Below are positions 1 through 11,811 of a stretch of 64,000 nt of DNA, in pieces. A program made the position numbers and the translations under genes. Below the pieces are notes generated by a model, which was not told the DNA's origin, did no database searches, and saw only the letters and a program-made list of their open reading frames with translations. Source of the DNA: Punctularia strigosozonata HHB-11173 SS5 (taxonomy: Eukaryota > Basidiomycota > Agaricomycetes > Corticiales > Punctulariaceae); NCBI RefSeq assembly GCF_000264995.1, contig NW_006767447.1:685273-749272 (forward strand), given 5' to 3'. How positions within the stretch are numbered: the stretch's first letter is position 1; the number at the start of each line of letters is the position of its first letter.

Positions 1-981
1 TTGACAACATGAGACCGGTACGTTTCCTGGGCCTGACACTGCCTTGCATCGTGCGCGACAGTGGTTTGCGGCGTGATGCCGGGAGACCGCGACCGGTCAT
101 TTAACACACATCGCCGACCAATGCTACACAGATTACACCTGGAACTATGCGGAGGCTACGGTGCCAGACGACACACCAGTTAACACGCCAGTTATCATTG
201 ACAGTCTTATGTAGTACGACGACGCATAAGACAGCAGGGTGAGTAGTCAAGAGGGCCGTATTTTGCAAGCATCGGTTGTGAGAAAACTCGTGAGAGCGGC
301 CTATCTCTCGGATCTATTATTACAACCTTCTCTCTCGAACGGACAACTTCCGCCACGTGTTCGGGGTATCCCCGACGGTCTAGATACGTTTAAGATGACC
401 CATCGTGTACAAACATCAATTTAATCAGGCAGGAGTCCATTTAGCAAGTCTATTAACGGAACGATAGAACTTTGGTCCTATTAGATTCCCACAAAACGGC
501 GAGGCGCAACATCTACAGGCACAATCGAGGGAAACCGACGGCTGGTTACCCTATAATAGCTCAAGTCGGAGGGCAAGGAAAGCTTCATAGCGGCCCTCCT
601 ACAGTGATGCTGGACACATCGAGGAAAGGCCACATCATAACAGGGGAAGCGATACGAACGAGTTCGCGTATAGAGGAACGATAATGGGTGGATTTTTCTT
701 TTATCTTGTACGGAAGGTTGGCAAAAAAATTCATCTTCGCGCATTAGCGAAGTTTCAATGTAATCGCAAGCCTCGTATCTTCGTTAGATATTCTCGCATG
801 CGGGTAGGGTTTTACTCTCACTTCATCAGACTTAAGCATAGGCAGGGCAATTGTCGTAATTTCATAAGATCGTCAGAATATCGTATATATCATATTCACA
901 ACGATATCAACCTCCGTAATCCGGGTTCTGAAGGCGATCTTGCACCGCACAACGTATGAAAAAATTGGTGGTAGCTCATAC
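1..981. other. Non-coding or unresolved stretch
   Basis: Several short open frames run through here, but none has a recognisable domain, a signal peptide, or a splice pattern joining it into a longer protein. The part at about 300-430 resembles 1880-1990 on the same strand: 26-bp blocks starting near 329 and 1895 differ at only three positions. That suggests an old local duplication around the first hydrophobin gene. No gene is called. Confidence 0.5.
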
Positions 982-1496
982 TCAAAGACCGCCGCTGCCG
1001 ACGACGGGAAGAGAGCCAGCGAGAGGCAGGCAATTAATGCCGAGTTCACCGGTGACTCCGGTAAGAAGACCTCCAGCTACACCGGCGAGCACGATCAGCT
1101 CTCTGAAAGGGTTCTTATTGAGGAGAAGGGAGAAGGAGCCACGTACTAGCTGAAGTGCTGCTGCAGCACAGCAGGTCCCCACTGCAACCGAGCAGGGAGG
1201 AGCTGCACCCAAGGCCAACCGGAATGACCGAGCCTAGTAGGGAATGTCAACAGAATAGTTCGTCATCGACCAGCACTACGAAGGTACTGACCTGCTACGG
1301 GGAGCTCGCCAAGCAGTCCGAGGATGGTGCTGATGAGTTGGTCACTCGAAGAGGAGGTGCTCGAGCAGCACTGAGACGTCAGGCCGCTGCCGCAGCTTCC
1401 CAACTGCCTCTCAGAGAGGTCCGCAGGAGAGGCGACAGCAAGGATGGCAAGCGACGAGCTCGCTAGCACAACGGCAGAGGAGAGCTTGAAGAACAT
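982..1496 (-). CDS. Divergent class I hydrophobin (subfamily A)
   Basis: Predicted small secreted amphipathic surface protein of about 136 residues. Three exons (1292-1496, 1147-1233, 982-1100) joined by GT-AG introns give an unbroken frame. The N-terminus MFFKLSSAVVLASSSLAILA is a typical signal peptide. Eight cysteines follow in hydrophobin order: C, CC, C, C, CC, C. Spacing is unusual. C4 to C5 is only 6 residues instead of about 12, C7 to C8 is about 28, and the tail after C8 is about 15 residues. The two intron positions match the other subfamily-A genes (4155, 27078), although the second acceptor had to be chosen among three adjacent AGs. A TATA box lies about 100 bp upstream. Class I hydrophobins coat aerial hyphae and spores. 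This copy has diverged enough that its assembly properties could differ. Confidence 0.75.
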
Positions 1497-1591
1497 GGTC
1501 GTAAGGTACCAGGGTAGCGGGGGCGATTGCAGAAGGAGTCGAAGCTCGAATGCTTGTCGCGACTGCTGACTGCATAGTCTCCGGGGAACTC

Positions 1592-1600
1592 GTATATATA
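1592..1600 (-). promoter_or_regulatory. TATA box of the 982-1496 hydrophobin
   Basis: On the minus strand this reads TATATATAC, about 96-104 bp upstream of the ATG. That is the distance seen at the other hydrophobin genes here. Confidence 0.5.
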
Positions 1601-4017
1601 CTGAAGTCCACCCCAAAAAAGGTCACTAAGTTCTTGCTGTAACGTTCCTGGAATCATAGACGAAGATAGTTTGCGGAATGATATGGAAAAACGCGTACTC
1701 GCCGGTAGGAGAAACACCTCGATGTTTCGCGGAAATGTAAAGAGCATCCCGCCGCAACGGCAATCTCCCACGTCCCTGAAGTGTTTCGAGTAAGACGACG
1801 CTCGTATCGCACGCAGGATGATACTTCGCGGGCAGACATGTGAACAAGATCTCATACACGAATACTTTTTCCGAATCAACAGGTCGGTATAACATCTTCT
1901 CTCTCGGACGGACGGCTTCCGACGGTTGTTCCGTATGGTATGATGAGTATGGAAGGGTCTATAATCAAACGAGTCATATCGTCACGCTGGATCAAGTGCG
2001 CGGCCACGCGAACTCAGTGCCTGACCTGTGGTTGCCGGCATGCCACATTAAACATAGCGTACGCGAAAGAGCTGTGGTGAAAAGGCTCACAAAGTCACAA
2101 TGATTCCCAGGATGCTGCGATTGCAGCAGTCGCCTTGCGATGGTATAGATACGAGGGACCAAGCCGCTCTGCCTCGACGTCGCAACTTAGCACTTGCGAA
2201 ACTGCAGTGATCTGATCTTGTGAATCGGTTCATTCTAGGGTGTGAAAGTACATGGTGGTCCCTCTATCGGAGGTTGGAAAGACAAGGGTTGCCGCAGTCA
2301 AGAGAGGTGTGCGATGGTCTTGCAAGAATGGTATGGTGAGAGAAAGGGCTGCCGGGCGTAAGCTCATCGTACCATCGGATATGCGTCCATCGGGTAAGGC
2401 CATGGAGAGAAGAACAGCAATTGAATAGCTTGATTGTCGTTTCACTGATCCTCGGCATCGTCCTACATAGTACGGGCGGATATCGGAGGCTGCGGTAAGC
2501 GCGGCAGCGAAAATTGCCGTGAGATTTGACGGAGAACCAGTCTAGATGTTGCCGATTACATGCTGCAATCCTCCGTGTAGGATCCATACCGATGCAAGCA
2601 CGATCGTGATTTGTCGTCGGTAGCGAGGCTAGTAGAACTGCACCAAAGACAAAAGGACGCGAAACTACGATTGATGTGAAGAGTCATCCAGATCTCAGAA
2701 AACAAACGAGGGTTCAGGTATAGGTGTCAAGCATAGCTAAAGCGCGGAATAAGCGCAGGCACTGGGTTCGCGACGGACTTGCGCATGCAGGCTTGCACAA
2801 GCGGGGAAAGCCGGCGGAACCACGTGGCAGCCGGCATTTGTCTGAGCCGGTTTCCACGGTCAGCCACGCGGTCTCACGATCAACGGCCGTCAGAATCGTC
2901 TCCTTGAAAATCGAATTCAAATTTCAACGTCACTTCGTCGATGCCATTTGTCTCAACAGGAGTACTATCGTGCGACCACTAATGCAATGCCGATTGCATT
3001 GGGGCTGTATCTTGCTCAATTCTGGCTTAAATCACATGAACATTGTACCAGTAGATAGCGTTAAATGTATAGATACTTACTCCAGCGTTGTGAATATTTC
3101 CACCCACAACTCAGCTTGCCAGGACGATGCCGGCGAGGGCTGCTACACCCCCGCCAACTTCACGAGACTGTCACCTGCGGTCACGCCGCGCCGAGCGTGC
3201 CGAGTGCTTTTCTCCCACGCTTTGACCGCGTTGCAAGCCGATTCGCGTCAATATTCAAGCTCCGCACGAATTCCGCTCGTCACGTTGAAGCAGTCTCCGG
3301 CCTGAATGTACATATGGTCCCGTATAGAGGGTGCAAAATGCGTATCGGGATCAATAGATGAGTTAAAAAGATGCTAAAGAATGTCCAGAAATATTTCTGT
3401 GATTTTTGGTAGCTCGATCCCCCGAAGCGAGGCTGTAGGATCAAGGCGACCTGACGTTTGAGGACCATTGCACGACGATGATGAATTTCTGTAGCCTCCC
3501 ACACAGGAGTGTTCACCTTGCGCTTTGTTATGTGCATTATATAGATGCATGTGGTGCTGTTGATTTTTTCTGGGAGCCTAAAAACGAGCCGTTGAGCTAT
3601 GGCAGTGGACTGAATCCAAAGATTGCATTAGTGGTCCATATTGCATTAGTGGTCCCACGATAGTACCTTCTCCAAGTTCTCATTGCTCTCACTCGCACTG
3701 GAAGTGCATGATCACGGTCCTGCTGTATCGTCGCATGAATCGTTCTGTCAACCGCGATCGGACTAGAGCGAGGTTAGATTTTCCTCGGTGACGCCGGGAA
3801 AACATGTCGGGCTCTTCAACCTCTTCTCTGGTGTCAGTGCACTCCAAATGCACGTTCTATGACCTCGGCTGTATGACAGCTTGTCGCGAACTGTGATTAA
3901 GTTCTCCGACATAGGAGAAAGAAGCGCGGGGATGCCCGTCGGCAGTGGTATGTCTCGGATGTCTTAGTTTCAGTATGCTTCCCTCACGATACGTTCTGGC
4001 TCACAGCGAAGGAGGGC
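1601..4017. other. Gene-poor stretch between divergent hydrophobin genes
   Basis: No open frame here shows a family motif or splices into a longer protein. Frames at 2230-2590 and 2714-3305 are AT/GC-balanced and lack the third-position bias of nearby genes. At about 3623-3655 a 15-bp unit (TTGCATTAGTGGTCC) occurs twice almost in tandem. I see regulatory or decayed DNA only. Confidence 0.5.
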
Positions 4018-4091
4018 GCGACATGCATCCAAGTTTTTCTGCAGCGCTCTGGCGGGTATAAAGCCTTGTGGAGTTCAGCGACATGCATCCA
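4018..4091 (+). repeat. 14-bp direct repeat spanning a hydrophobin core promoter
   Basis: GCGACATGCATCCA occurs twice, near 4018 and 4078, exactly 60 bp apart on either side of the TATA box. It could be a paired binding site or a local duplication. Confidence 0.5.
4057..4062 (+). promoter_or_regulatory. TATA box of the 4155 hydrophobin
   Basis: TATAAA lies 93-98 bp upstream of the start codon, in a GGCGGG context. Confidence 0.6.
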
Positions 4092-4154
4092 GCAACAGCT
4101 ACAACCACTCGTGCTACACAGCCCTCTCGACTCTCCTCATCCACCAAATTCACA

Positions 4155-4626
4155 ATGTTCAAGCTCTCTGTTGCTGTCCTCTTCGCGGCTTCGTCGCTGG
4201 CCATCTTCGCCGTTGCCTCCCCGGCCGCGCTCGTCGCTCGCCAGAACTGCGACACCGGCTCTGTCCAGTGCTGCAACACCCTCACCAACTCGACCGATCC
4301 ATCCACTAGCGCCATCCTTGGCCTCATTGGCGCCGTCGTCTCCGGTTCGTAAAGCATACCCCGCAATTTTGATCAAATCATAGCTAATCTCTCTCGTTCT
4401 CCAGGCGTCGACGTCCCGATCGGTCTCGAGTGCAACCCGATCACTGTTATCGGCGCTGGGGCCAACGGCTGCAGCGCCAGCCCCGTTTGCTGTGAGAACA
4501 CCAACGATGGTATGTCGTTTCAAACATTTATGCATACATGACCGTCGCTGATCCAGAATCATAGCCACCGGCGTCCTCTCAGGTCTCGTCGGCATCGGCT
4601 GTGTTCCCGTTGATGTTACTGCCTAA
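4155..4626 (+). CDS. Class I hydrophobin (subfamily A)
   Basis: About 112 residues from three exons (4155-4344, 4405-4509, 4583-4626), both introns in phase 1. The signal peptide starts MFKLSVAVLFAASSLAIFA and is followed by a short ARQ pro-segment. The cysteine pattern is complete: DTGSVQCC, then [18 protein letters not shown], and GCVPVDVTA at the C-terminus. The first intron falls right after the conserved LGLIGAVVSG segment, a position shared by subfamily A (982, 27078, 32843). These proteins are secreted and self-assemble at water-air interfaces. The start was chosen because it gives the signal peptide and lies just under 100 bp from a TATA box. The family call is secure; its role in the fungus is not visible. 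Confidence 0.93.
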
Positions 4627-6011
4627 ACGCTGCCCTAAACGCATTTCGTGCTCGATTCACCTGCATCGCTGCTCCTTAATCATTGCATACTTTCTCAAAG
4701 ACCCCTTTCCTAACACTCTTTCGTATTTCGCGCTCCAGACATTTGATAGTATACCCATAATCTGTATGTCTGCACACCATTGATAGTGAACAGCGCGCTT
4801 TTGCACCTTCGTGCACCATGAGCGAACCGTTGAGATCCAAACTTAGCATCGCGTTCGCGGAAGCCCGTACCACGCGGTGCCGTCGTAATTAGGTAAGCAT
4901 CAATAGATTTGATTTTCGAAGGAAGCGCTTCGAGCTACGAAATGCCTCCTTTCACCTACCTACCACCGCCTGCTCGCACGGATATGTATCACGGCGTCAG
5001 CATTTGTCCGCGCTTTCCTCGTGTCTCCTGCGGCCATCCAACCAGAGACTGGCCGAACCGGTCGGCTCTGTTCGTTCCTCATTTGAGACATTCCGTCGAG
5101 GGCAAGTTCCATCCTCGCCTCGGCGGAATTGTGTCTGATGCGCAAATTACCGCGTGTCGCTTGTTGCCGTTCCCTGTGACGAGACTAATTATTCGACTAC
5201 TTCGTAATGCTCGACGAGGCAAAAGGCTATCCGTCTAATCATTCTGCAGACCACCTGCGGCGAATGTTGACCATGCGGTGATTAATATGAAGGCGTTCTA
5301 TACCAGGGCGCTCCAAAATCGCTCGGAAACCTCTCCGCAGCGATCTTTGCTAACCTGACGTGATCGATGCTGGGACGCTACTCTGGAGATCGCCAAAACC
5401 ACTCATCCTGCGCTGATCGGATCCTCGTACTTAGGTTGCGTACTTCCCATTTGGAAACGTATCGAGACAGCGTGCGCTAAATCACCACGTTGAATGGTAC
5501 TTGGCGTGCAGTGAATCGCCCGAAAACAGGGACAGTCGTCCTATCCTTCGGGACGTACACGCGTTATGGCAACCACCACGCCAACGGTCGGTATTAATGG
5601 GCCTATTCCCGCTTCCGCGTAATCAACGGCGCGGCCGGTCTTCAAGCTTCAATGTATCCCATTCGTCTCTGTTCCGGAGGTTCTGCATCCGTTGATTCAT
5701 CTTGTTCGTCGGGAACTTCGGTAACGGGGCTAGAACGGAGTTCACTGATTGGAAATTGTGACGCATCATGCACTAGGATATCTACTCGACGGACTTGCCT
5801 ATCACGAACAAAGCGATAGTCCTCGAGCGATGTATCGTACAGACCAAAGAAACCACCTGGAAGGCATCAGCGATGTGTATAGCGAGTGAGTAAATACATT
5901 ATTCTCGTCTGGTGACTCTGACGAAGGCAAACACTCCACTTACATTACAGGAAGAAGACGGGCAGCAGGTCTTCACCCCCGTTCCTGAGAGCCCGAGCGC
6001 GCTTTCGATGC
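4627..6011. other. Intergenic stretch, no supported gene
   Basis: Short frames on both strands (for example 4909-5238) have no recognisable domain, signal peptide or coherent splice chain. The last part is the upstream region of the next hydrophobin. Confidence 0.5.
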
Positions 6012-6014
6012 CCA

Positions 6015-6034
6015 GTGACATCAGGCGTACGTCA
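6015..6034 (+). promoter_or_regulatory. Conserved hydrophobin promoter motif, copy 1
   Basis: GTGACATCAGGCGTACGTCA lies 338-357 bp upstream of the ATG at 6372. The identical 20 bp occur, in gene orientation, upstream of the hydrophobins starting at 24295 and 28464. It contains a CRE-like TGACGTAC core on the opposite strand, which suggests a bZIP site; that is inference. Confidence 0.7.
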
Positions 6035-6277
6035 GGCGGGGTGCCGTCCTGTCAGAGCTGCAGGGCCCAATTTCAGCCAACGATGCTCGACACCTCAATT
6101 TCACCTAACGGTGCCCTGTTTCCGATCGCTAACACTCCTCACCGGCGTGTTCGAATCAGGAAGAATTACGTTGTTCCTGCGCATGGCGACGAGCTCCACC
6201 GCCCTAGTCCTCCATCGGCCGCGCCGCTGTCTTGACGTGCATGTGCGTGTGTTCATTTGCGAGGGGGTTGCGAAAGG

Positions 6278-6283
6278 TATAAA
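6278..6283 (+). promoter_or_regulatory. TATA box of the 6372 hydrophobin
   Basis: TATAAA sits 89-94 bp upstream of the start codon. Confidence 0.6.
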
Positions 6284-6371
6284 GCGAGGGACGAAGGCAG
6301 CGAGAAATCTTCAGTCCAAAGGATCCCGTCTCGCAGCGAAAGCACCTACACCTACCCAAGCCCCTTTCAGC

Positions 6372-6935
6372 ATGTTCGCTCGTATCCAGACCGGTTTCGT
6401 TGCTCTCGTCGCTTTCAGTGTCCTTGCTGCCGCCGCTCCCGGTGGTGGTAGCGCCCCTACCACAACTGTCACAGTGGTATGTACCTTCTGGACGCGCCGC
6501 TGCATTATTGTCCTTAATGCTTCAATTACGTTCAGACTGCCGTGCCTACGGCCACGACCGCCAGCCAATGCAACACCGGGTCCATTCAGTGCTGCAACTC
6601 CGTCCAGAATGTATGCAATCGCGATCAGGCAATGCCTGACCTTGAGAAGTTCCGTAGCTGACTGTGCATCGTTACCAAGGCATCCAGCTCTAATTCCAAC
6701 TTTCTGCTCGGCTTGTTGGGAATCGTCGTGTCTGGGGTTGACGCGCTGGTTGGTATCACATGCTCCCCCATCACAGTCATTGGTCTTGGCAACAGCGGCT
6801 GCTCTGCCAACCCCGTTTGTTGTGAGAATAACAGCTTCGTGCGTTTTCTTTTTAACTTTCGTGAATTGCACGGTACTCATGGCCTATCCTCAGGGCGGCC
6901 TCATCTCTCTTGGCTGTGTTCCGATCACTTTGTGA
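6372..6935 (+). CDS. Class I hydrophobin (subfamily B)
   Basis: About 126 residues from four exons (6372-6476, 6536-6610, 6680-6838, 6894-6935), all introns in phase 0. The signal peptide begins [20 protein letters not shown] and ends at AAPG. Cysteines follow the class I order: [36 protein letters not shown], and LGCVPITL at the end. Subfamily B differs from A by three introns instead of two, placed after the TTTVTV segment, after SVQN and before GGLISLGC. The closest relative in the window is 23727-24295, which shares this exon plan and the same promoter motif at the same distance. Secreted structural coat protein; confident family call. Confidence 0.93.
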   Translation: MFARIQTGFVALVAFSVLAAAAPGGGSAPTTTVTVVCTFWTRRCIIVLNASITFRLPCLRPRPPANATPGPFSAATPSRMYAIAIRQCLTLRSSVADCASLPRHPALIPTFCSACWESSCLGLTRWLVSHAPPSQSLVLATAAALPTPFVVRITASCVFFLTFVNCTVLMAYPQGGLISLGCVPITL

Positions 6936-7269
6936 TTGTATTGCTGAGCACATTGGAGAGATGCCAATCCCCGAGTGTTAGTACTGTGTGCTGGTAGCAA
7001 TATGCTGTAACTACGGACTCTTCATGTGACCTCAAATTGCACCGTAATACTTTCGCGCCGGGATCAGCTTAATACAACTGTGCCGCAATCGCCGAGACCA
7101 TGCTTGAGCTGCGGCGCGTAATTGCCTTTCTGGGTATCTTACAGCCACCGCCAAGGGTTGGCTGTGTACCAGCACGTGGGGCATCCGGGAAGCGCCCGTC
7201 GGCTCTCACTTCTCCGACGACGGCACGTCGCCCGGTGCTGGTAGTTCATTCGCTTGTCGCTCTTCAAAG
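6936..7269. other. Intergenic region before the splicing-factor gene
   Basis: Contains the 3' end of the hydrophobin transcript and presumably the promoter of the following gene. No further coding signal is seen. Confidence 0.5.
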
Positions 7270-8465
7270 ATGCAAGGTACATCAGTGTATATTTTTGTGT
7301 GCTTCGTCATCTTAGAGACACACCAACAGGCTTCAACAAGTATTACCCGCCGGATTACGACCCGCAGAAACACAGTAGCTTGAATGCTTACAGAGGTATG
7401 TGGATCGTTGCGAAGGACGCAAGCTTGTCTTACGACTCGCCGCAGGAAAACATGCCCTTGGAGATAGGGCCCGCAAGATCGACCAAGGCATTCTGATCAC
7501 CCGTTTTGAGCTCCCCTTCAACATCTGGTGGTAAGCTCGCATACTTCCTCTAGGACCTATCCCACCCCATTGATCGTCGCTCAGCGGAACATGCAACAAC
7601 CACATCGGCATGGGCGTGCGTTACAACGCCGAGAAGAAGAAGATCGGCAATTACTATTCCACGCCGATATTCTCGTTCCGATGTAAATGCCACCTGTGCG
7701 ATGGATGGTTTGAGATACAGACGGATCCGAAGGTGCGTTATAATAACGCTCCGACAGCGAATGGGACTTCATCGTTGACTCTCGCGCAGAACACGCGATA
7801 CGTCGTCGTCTCCGGCGCCAGGCAGAAGGACGAGGAGTGGGATCCGGAGGAGAATGGTGGATATGCGATCCATGGTACGTGGCCTACCAGTTCTTCTTCA
7901 TCGAAAGACCTGGCCATTTCCTACAGACACCGAAGCTGCCGGTCCCTCTGATCCACTTGCGGCTCTCGAGAAGACGACGGACGCGAAGAACCACGTGGCG
8001 AAGGTGCAATTACCACGGCTCGAAGCCCTACAAGCCGTCTCGGAGGCGACAAACGCAGACCCCTATGCGCACTCTCAGCGCATGCGCAAGCGCCTGCGAG
8101 AGGAGAAGAAGGTCGAGAAGGCGAAGACAGCTGTGGACGACGCGATTAAGAACAAATACTCGCTCCCGTCCGAGCTGACGCTCATTCGAGACGACGAGGA
8201 GAGCGCGAAGGCGGCGAAGGATGAATGGGAGGCGGCGAAGCGGGAGGTGGCGGAGAGGGAGAGTGCGAAGAGGCGGAAGCTCGTCGAAGCAGGGAACATG
8301 GTGCCGATCCTTCCAGGGACGACGACCTTTGCAAGGTCTACGGTCGCAAGCTCGGGCCTAGGGAAACGATCCTCCGGTGCGATTTCAGGTGTCGATGCGC
8401 TCAAGGCACGAATATTGCAGAACACTGCTCGACAGAGTTTAGCGCGACCGAAACCGCAACCCTGA
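7270..8465 (+). CDS. YJU2B/CCDC130-type splicing factor (Saf4, CWC16 family)
   Basis: About 313 residues in six exons (7270-7276, 7318-7395, 7446-7530, 7585-7732, 7790-7874, 7927-8465); the total is a clean multiple of three. The N-terminal half matches the CWC16 fold: FNKYYPPDYDP, then RKIDQGILITRFELPFNIWC, GTCNNHIGMGVRYNAEKKK and CKCHLC. The C-x2-C and CxCHxxC cysteines should bind zinc. NTRYVVVSGARQKDEEWDP follows. The C-terminal half is charged and probably coiled or disordered. KYYPPDYDP rather than KYIPPDFDP points to the CCDC130 branch rather than Yju2 itself. These nuclear proteins join the spliceosome around the first catalytic step. The first exon (ATG plus four bases) is the least certain part. 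Confidence 0.9.
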
Positions 8466-9888
8466 CCATTTCGAAAGTCTGTTTTTTTTAACACCACGAT
8501 CTGCCGCACTGTATCATCAATGCATGGGGTAACGCATAACTGTACCGGTATCAGTTGTAATCAATTTAGACCTTGAGTAGAATAATCCTGAGCTTGAGGA
8601 TGGGGGTGTGAACTCCTACGTAATCATCATAGCGTTGAGCCATTCTTACTTGCACCTCCGACATCCCCGCTCTACCAGCATCATGCGGGCCATATCCATC
8701 GGCGCTAGGCCGGCATGGCGGGCAACTGGAGGAACGCATGCCCCCAGCAGGCGTGACCGCACACAATCAAATACGGAAACATTCGGAATCGCTTGCTTTG
8801 CGACCTTCCGCCCCATCACCTCGCCATAGATCTTGAACTTGCTGGAAAACGCTTATTCGTACAGAAGGACGATGAAAGGCGGCAGCGAAAGTCTGTTGAA
8901 CGCGCCATAATATCCGCGAAGCAGTTGCTCAATGGTCTATGTACTAAGCTCTTCAACCGGGATATCGTGAAACGGGCCATATTGGCGGCCGTCAGTCATT
9001 TGCCGATGGTTTGCGACGAAAAGGCACGTCCTGTTTGATTACAATTGTGCGACGTCGTTGCTTGACCCTGCTTTCCGCTTCACAGAATGCTCGCCACATC
9101 TTCGTCCCTTCCATTGCCCGCAATGGCTCTCTGTCTCTCGCCGCCACAACTGTCACCACCAAGTCTCGCGAACGGCAGGATCAATGACAGACCACATCAG
9201 GGCTCAAATCCCGACACCACTTGGCTGATCGCCAGTGGCCACCGTGCCTTCGTTTCGTCTTCACTCCACACATTCCGTGATTTGCATACTCGAGCGAGAG
9301 GCTTCGCTGGGTGTTATCTCGCGCTCGACACTTCTCAATTCCAAGCCGGATCCAAAGTCATCAAAAGTTGGAGGATATATCAGAGGGCTGGCGTGCAGCA
9401 CCCTCAGACCTGGACCGGCGCGAACAACTCGTACACGGGATCGCCTCCGCGCCTTCGAAGCATTGCACCCATCAATCTGATAGGTACGTAATCACGAGGT
9501 GAAAGTGGATAAGGCCTGAACTCTAACAAGCCTATCAAACTGATCAACGTCAGAATTCTCCACCACACTTTTGTGTTCACCCCTGCCACATTTCGTACTC
9601 CGTCAATCTCCGACGAGTTGCTATTATCGTGCTGCCTGCCACACACTGCACTCGTCCGACCCACCACGATCCGTCGACCCACGTATACTCGACATCGCCT
9701 GGACTCGCGTTCTTCGTCAGCATCGGACAGATCGGGCCGGAAGGCGCGATTCGCGACCCTTCTCAGCCCATTGCTCCCCCAGATGATGCCCCGCACGATA
9801 AGATATTATGACGTAGCCCATCAGCATACGAGTGATAACTACTCGTACCTTTGACCCGGGGTCGAGTCGGTAGAGGACCGAAATCATC
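8466..9888. other. Intergenic stretch with a possible decayed frame
   Basis: On the minus strand from about 9030 to 8610 one frame gives protein-like stretches interrupted by two stop codons, with no family I recognise. It may be a gene relic. Nothing else is supported; the right end is the promoter of the reductase gene. Confidence 0.35.
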
Positions 9889-11171
9889 ATGGCCCACATC
9901 TCCACCACATTCAAGTTGCTCGATGGCGCTGAGATCCCTTGGTTGGCCTGGGGGTGAGTGCGCATTGACACATACCGGATCATCCTTCGGGATATATGCT
10001 GAATGCGTCAATCCAGCACTGGCAGTGGCAAGGCAAGGACCGACCCCGTGGGGTTCGGGAAGCTGGTCATCGAGGCGGGGTTGAGGCACATCGACACCGC
10101 GCAGGGATACGACAACGAGAAGGAGACCGGAGAGTTCGTCGCCGAGGCCGCGTCTTCGGTGCCTCGGGAGAAGATTTGGATCACCTCCAAGCGTATGTCG
10201 ATATTCCATCGCGTCGTGTGATCGTGCTGACGACGATCATTCGCAGTCTCGCACAAGGGTGAAGATCCTGTGCCGGTTTCTGAGATTCGTCAGAGTGTCG
10301 CGGAAACCACCGAACGTTTGGGCACAGTGCCAGATCTCTTCCTAATCCACAATCGTGAGTAGCTCGCTCCCCTGACAGCGGCGAGTGCTTATGAAGGCCG
10401 TTCAGCTTTCGTTCCTCCTGCGGGCGACTTGGTGGCTGCATGGAAGGAGTTGGAGGCCTTGAAGGACGAAGGAAAGCTGAAGTCAATCGGCGTCAGCAAC
10501 TTCCGCCCCCAGGATCTCGAGCTCATCCTCGCGAACGCGAAACATAAGCCAGTTGCGAACCAGGTTCGTCTGAGGTCTGTGATCAATGCTCGAGAATGGG
10601 GTCCTGACGATGGCCCAGATCGAATATCATCCATATGTGCTCACGCACCTGGAACCCGTGCTGGCCATTCATGAGCAGCATGGCATTGTTGTCGAAGCCT
10701 TCGGGCCCCTCGTGCCATTGATCAAGCACCCGAACGGAGGGCCGATCAAGCCCATTTTGGAGCGGATCGCCGCCAGATTGTCGAAGGAAAGCGGTAAGTG
10801 TCGGATTTCAAACAGCTTCGGTGTGTAGCAGTAATGAATCCTCACTGATCTCACTTCAAACAGGGCAAGCCGTAGATGCTGCAACTGTCTTATTGCTCTG
10901 GACGAAGGCAATGGGCGTAGTCGCAGTCTCCAGCAGCGGAAACGCTGACAACATCAAACGACTTGCCGCTACGTACACCTCGCCCCTGCATCTCACTTCG
11001 GAAGAGGTCAAGGAGATATCGGACGTCGGTCGCACGGTACACTTCAGGCACTATGTGAGTGACTCTCGAGGACTACATGGTACCTAAACAAGGAGCTAAT
11101 GCGTGGTCGAAAACACTCAGACCGAGCACATGGAAGTTGACTTCCCTCTGCCCAATCTACCCTCTCAATGA
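9889..11171 (+). CDS. Aldo-keto reductase
   Basis: About 307 residues in seven exons (9889-9953, 10017-10192, 10247-10354, 10406-10563, 10619-10793, 10864-11054, 11121-11171), a multiple of three. The (beta/alpha)8 aldo-keto reductase tetrad is complete: Asp48 in HIDTAQGYDNE, Tyr53 in the same motif, Lys80 in ITSKLSH and His115 in LFLIHN. The family signature SIGVSNFRPQDLE and the strand NQIEYHPYV are also present. Such cytosolic NADPH-dependent enzymes reduce aldehydes and ketones; the substrate cannot be read from sequence. Length is normal for the family. It is divergent from the known xylose reductase pattern in the cofactor-binding C-terminus (GVVAVSSSGNADNIKR), so NADPH preference is an assumption. 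Confidence 0.93.
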
Positions 11172-11811
11172 GAACGAGATTTCGGTCCAAGGATAACGGA
11201 AGTGTAATAACGAATGTATCGTAGGTTGCGACGTTTTTACGACACGAATTCAAGAACCGCGAATGCCAGCGTGGCAATTTGCCAGTAAAGCGCATAATCT
11301 GAAGTGCCAACTCATCCTCTCCTCCGTCACCTTCGCTTCCCCGTGCCGCAGTGAACCGGACCGTACTATGCCAACTTATGTTTGGTGGTCTGTGCATACA
11401 TATCGGATTTCTTACGATCTCTAAGTACACCAAGAGAAGTCGTATGCGCCTCGAATTTCCTTTCCAGCTAGACCGGACACGTGGCAACTCGAACTCCCGC
11501 TACATCCTCTCGAGCTTCACTCGTTCAATCGTTCAATCATTCTCCACTTCTTACAATTCATTGAAAAACATCATCACCTCCTGTCGACCGTATTCATATC
11601 GACTGGTTGAGCAAGATTCCGGTGCCGTGACATGTGGTCGATGGCTGTGGCAGCGGGACAAGCTGTAGCAAGTGGTACCTGTGCCTGTCAAGACTTGCGG
11701 CATAAGTACAGCTCAAGCGCTCAAGTTCCGACTCTCAGACGGCTCGGTCTTCTTCCTCGTCGCTTAACTACCCTCGGACGAAGACAGTTTTTTTCAAGGC
11801 ACCCGTTGCAA
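11172..11811. other. Intergenic region upstream of the kinase gene
   Basis: A frame in phase with the kinase gene is open from 11632, so the protein could start 60 residues earlier. That part has no conserved features, and the start at 11812 is preferred. Otherwise no coding signal. Confidence 0.4.
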
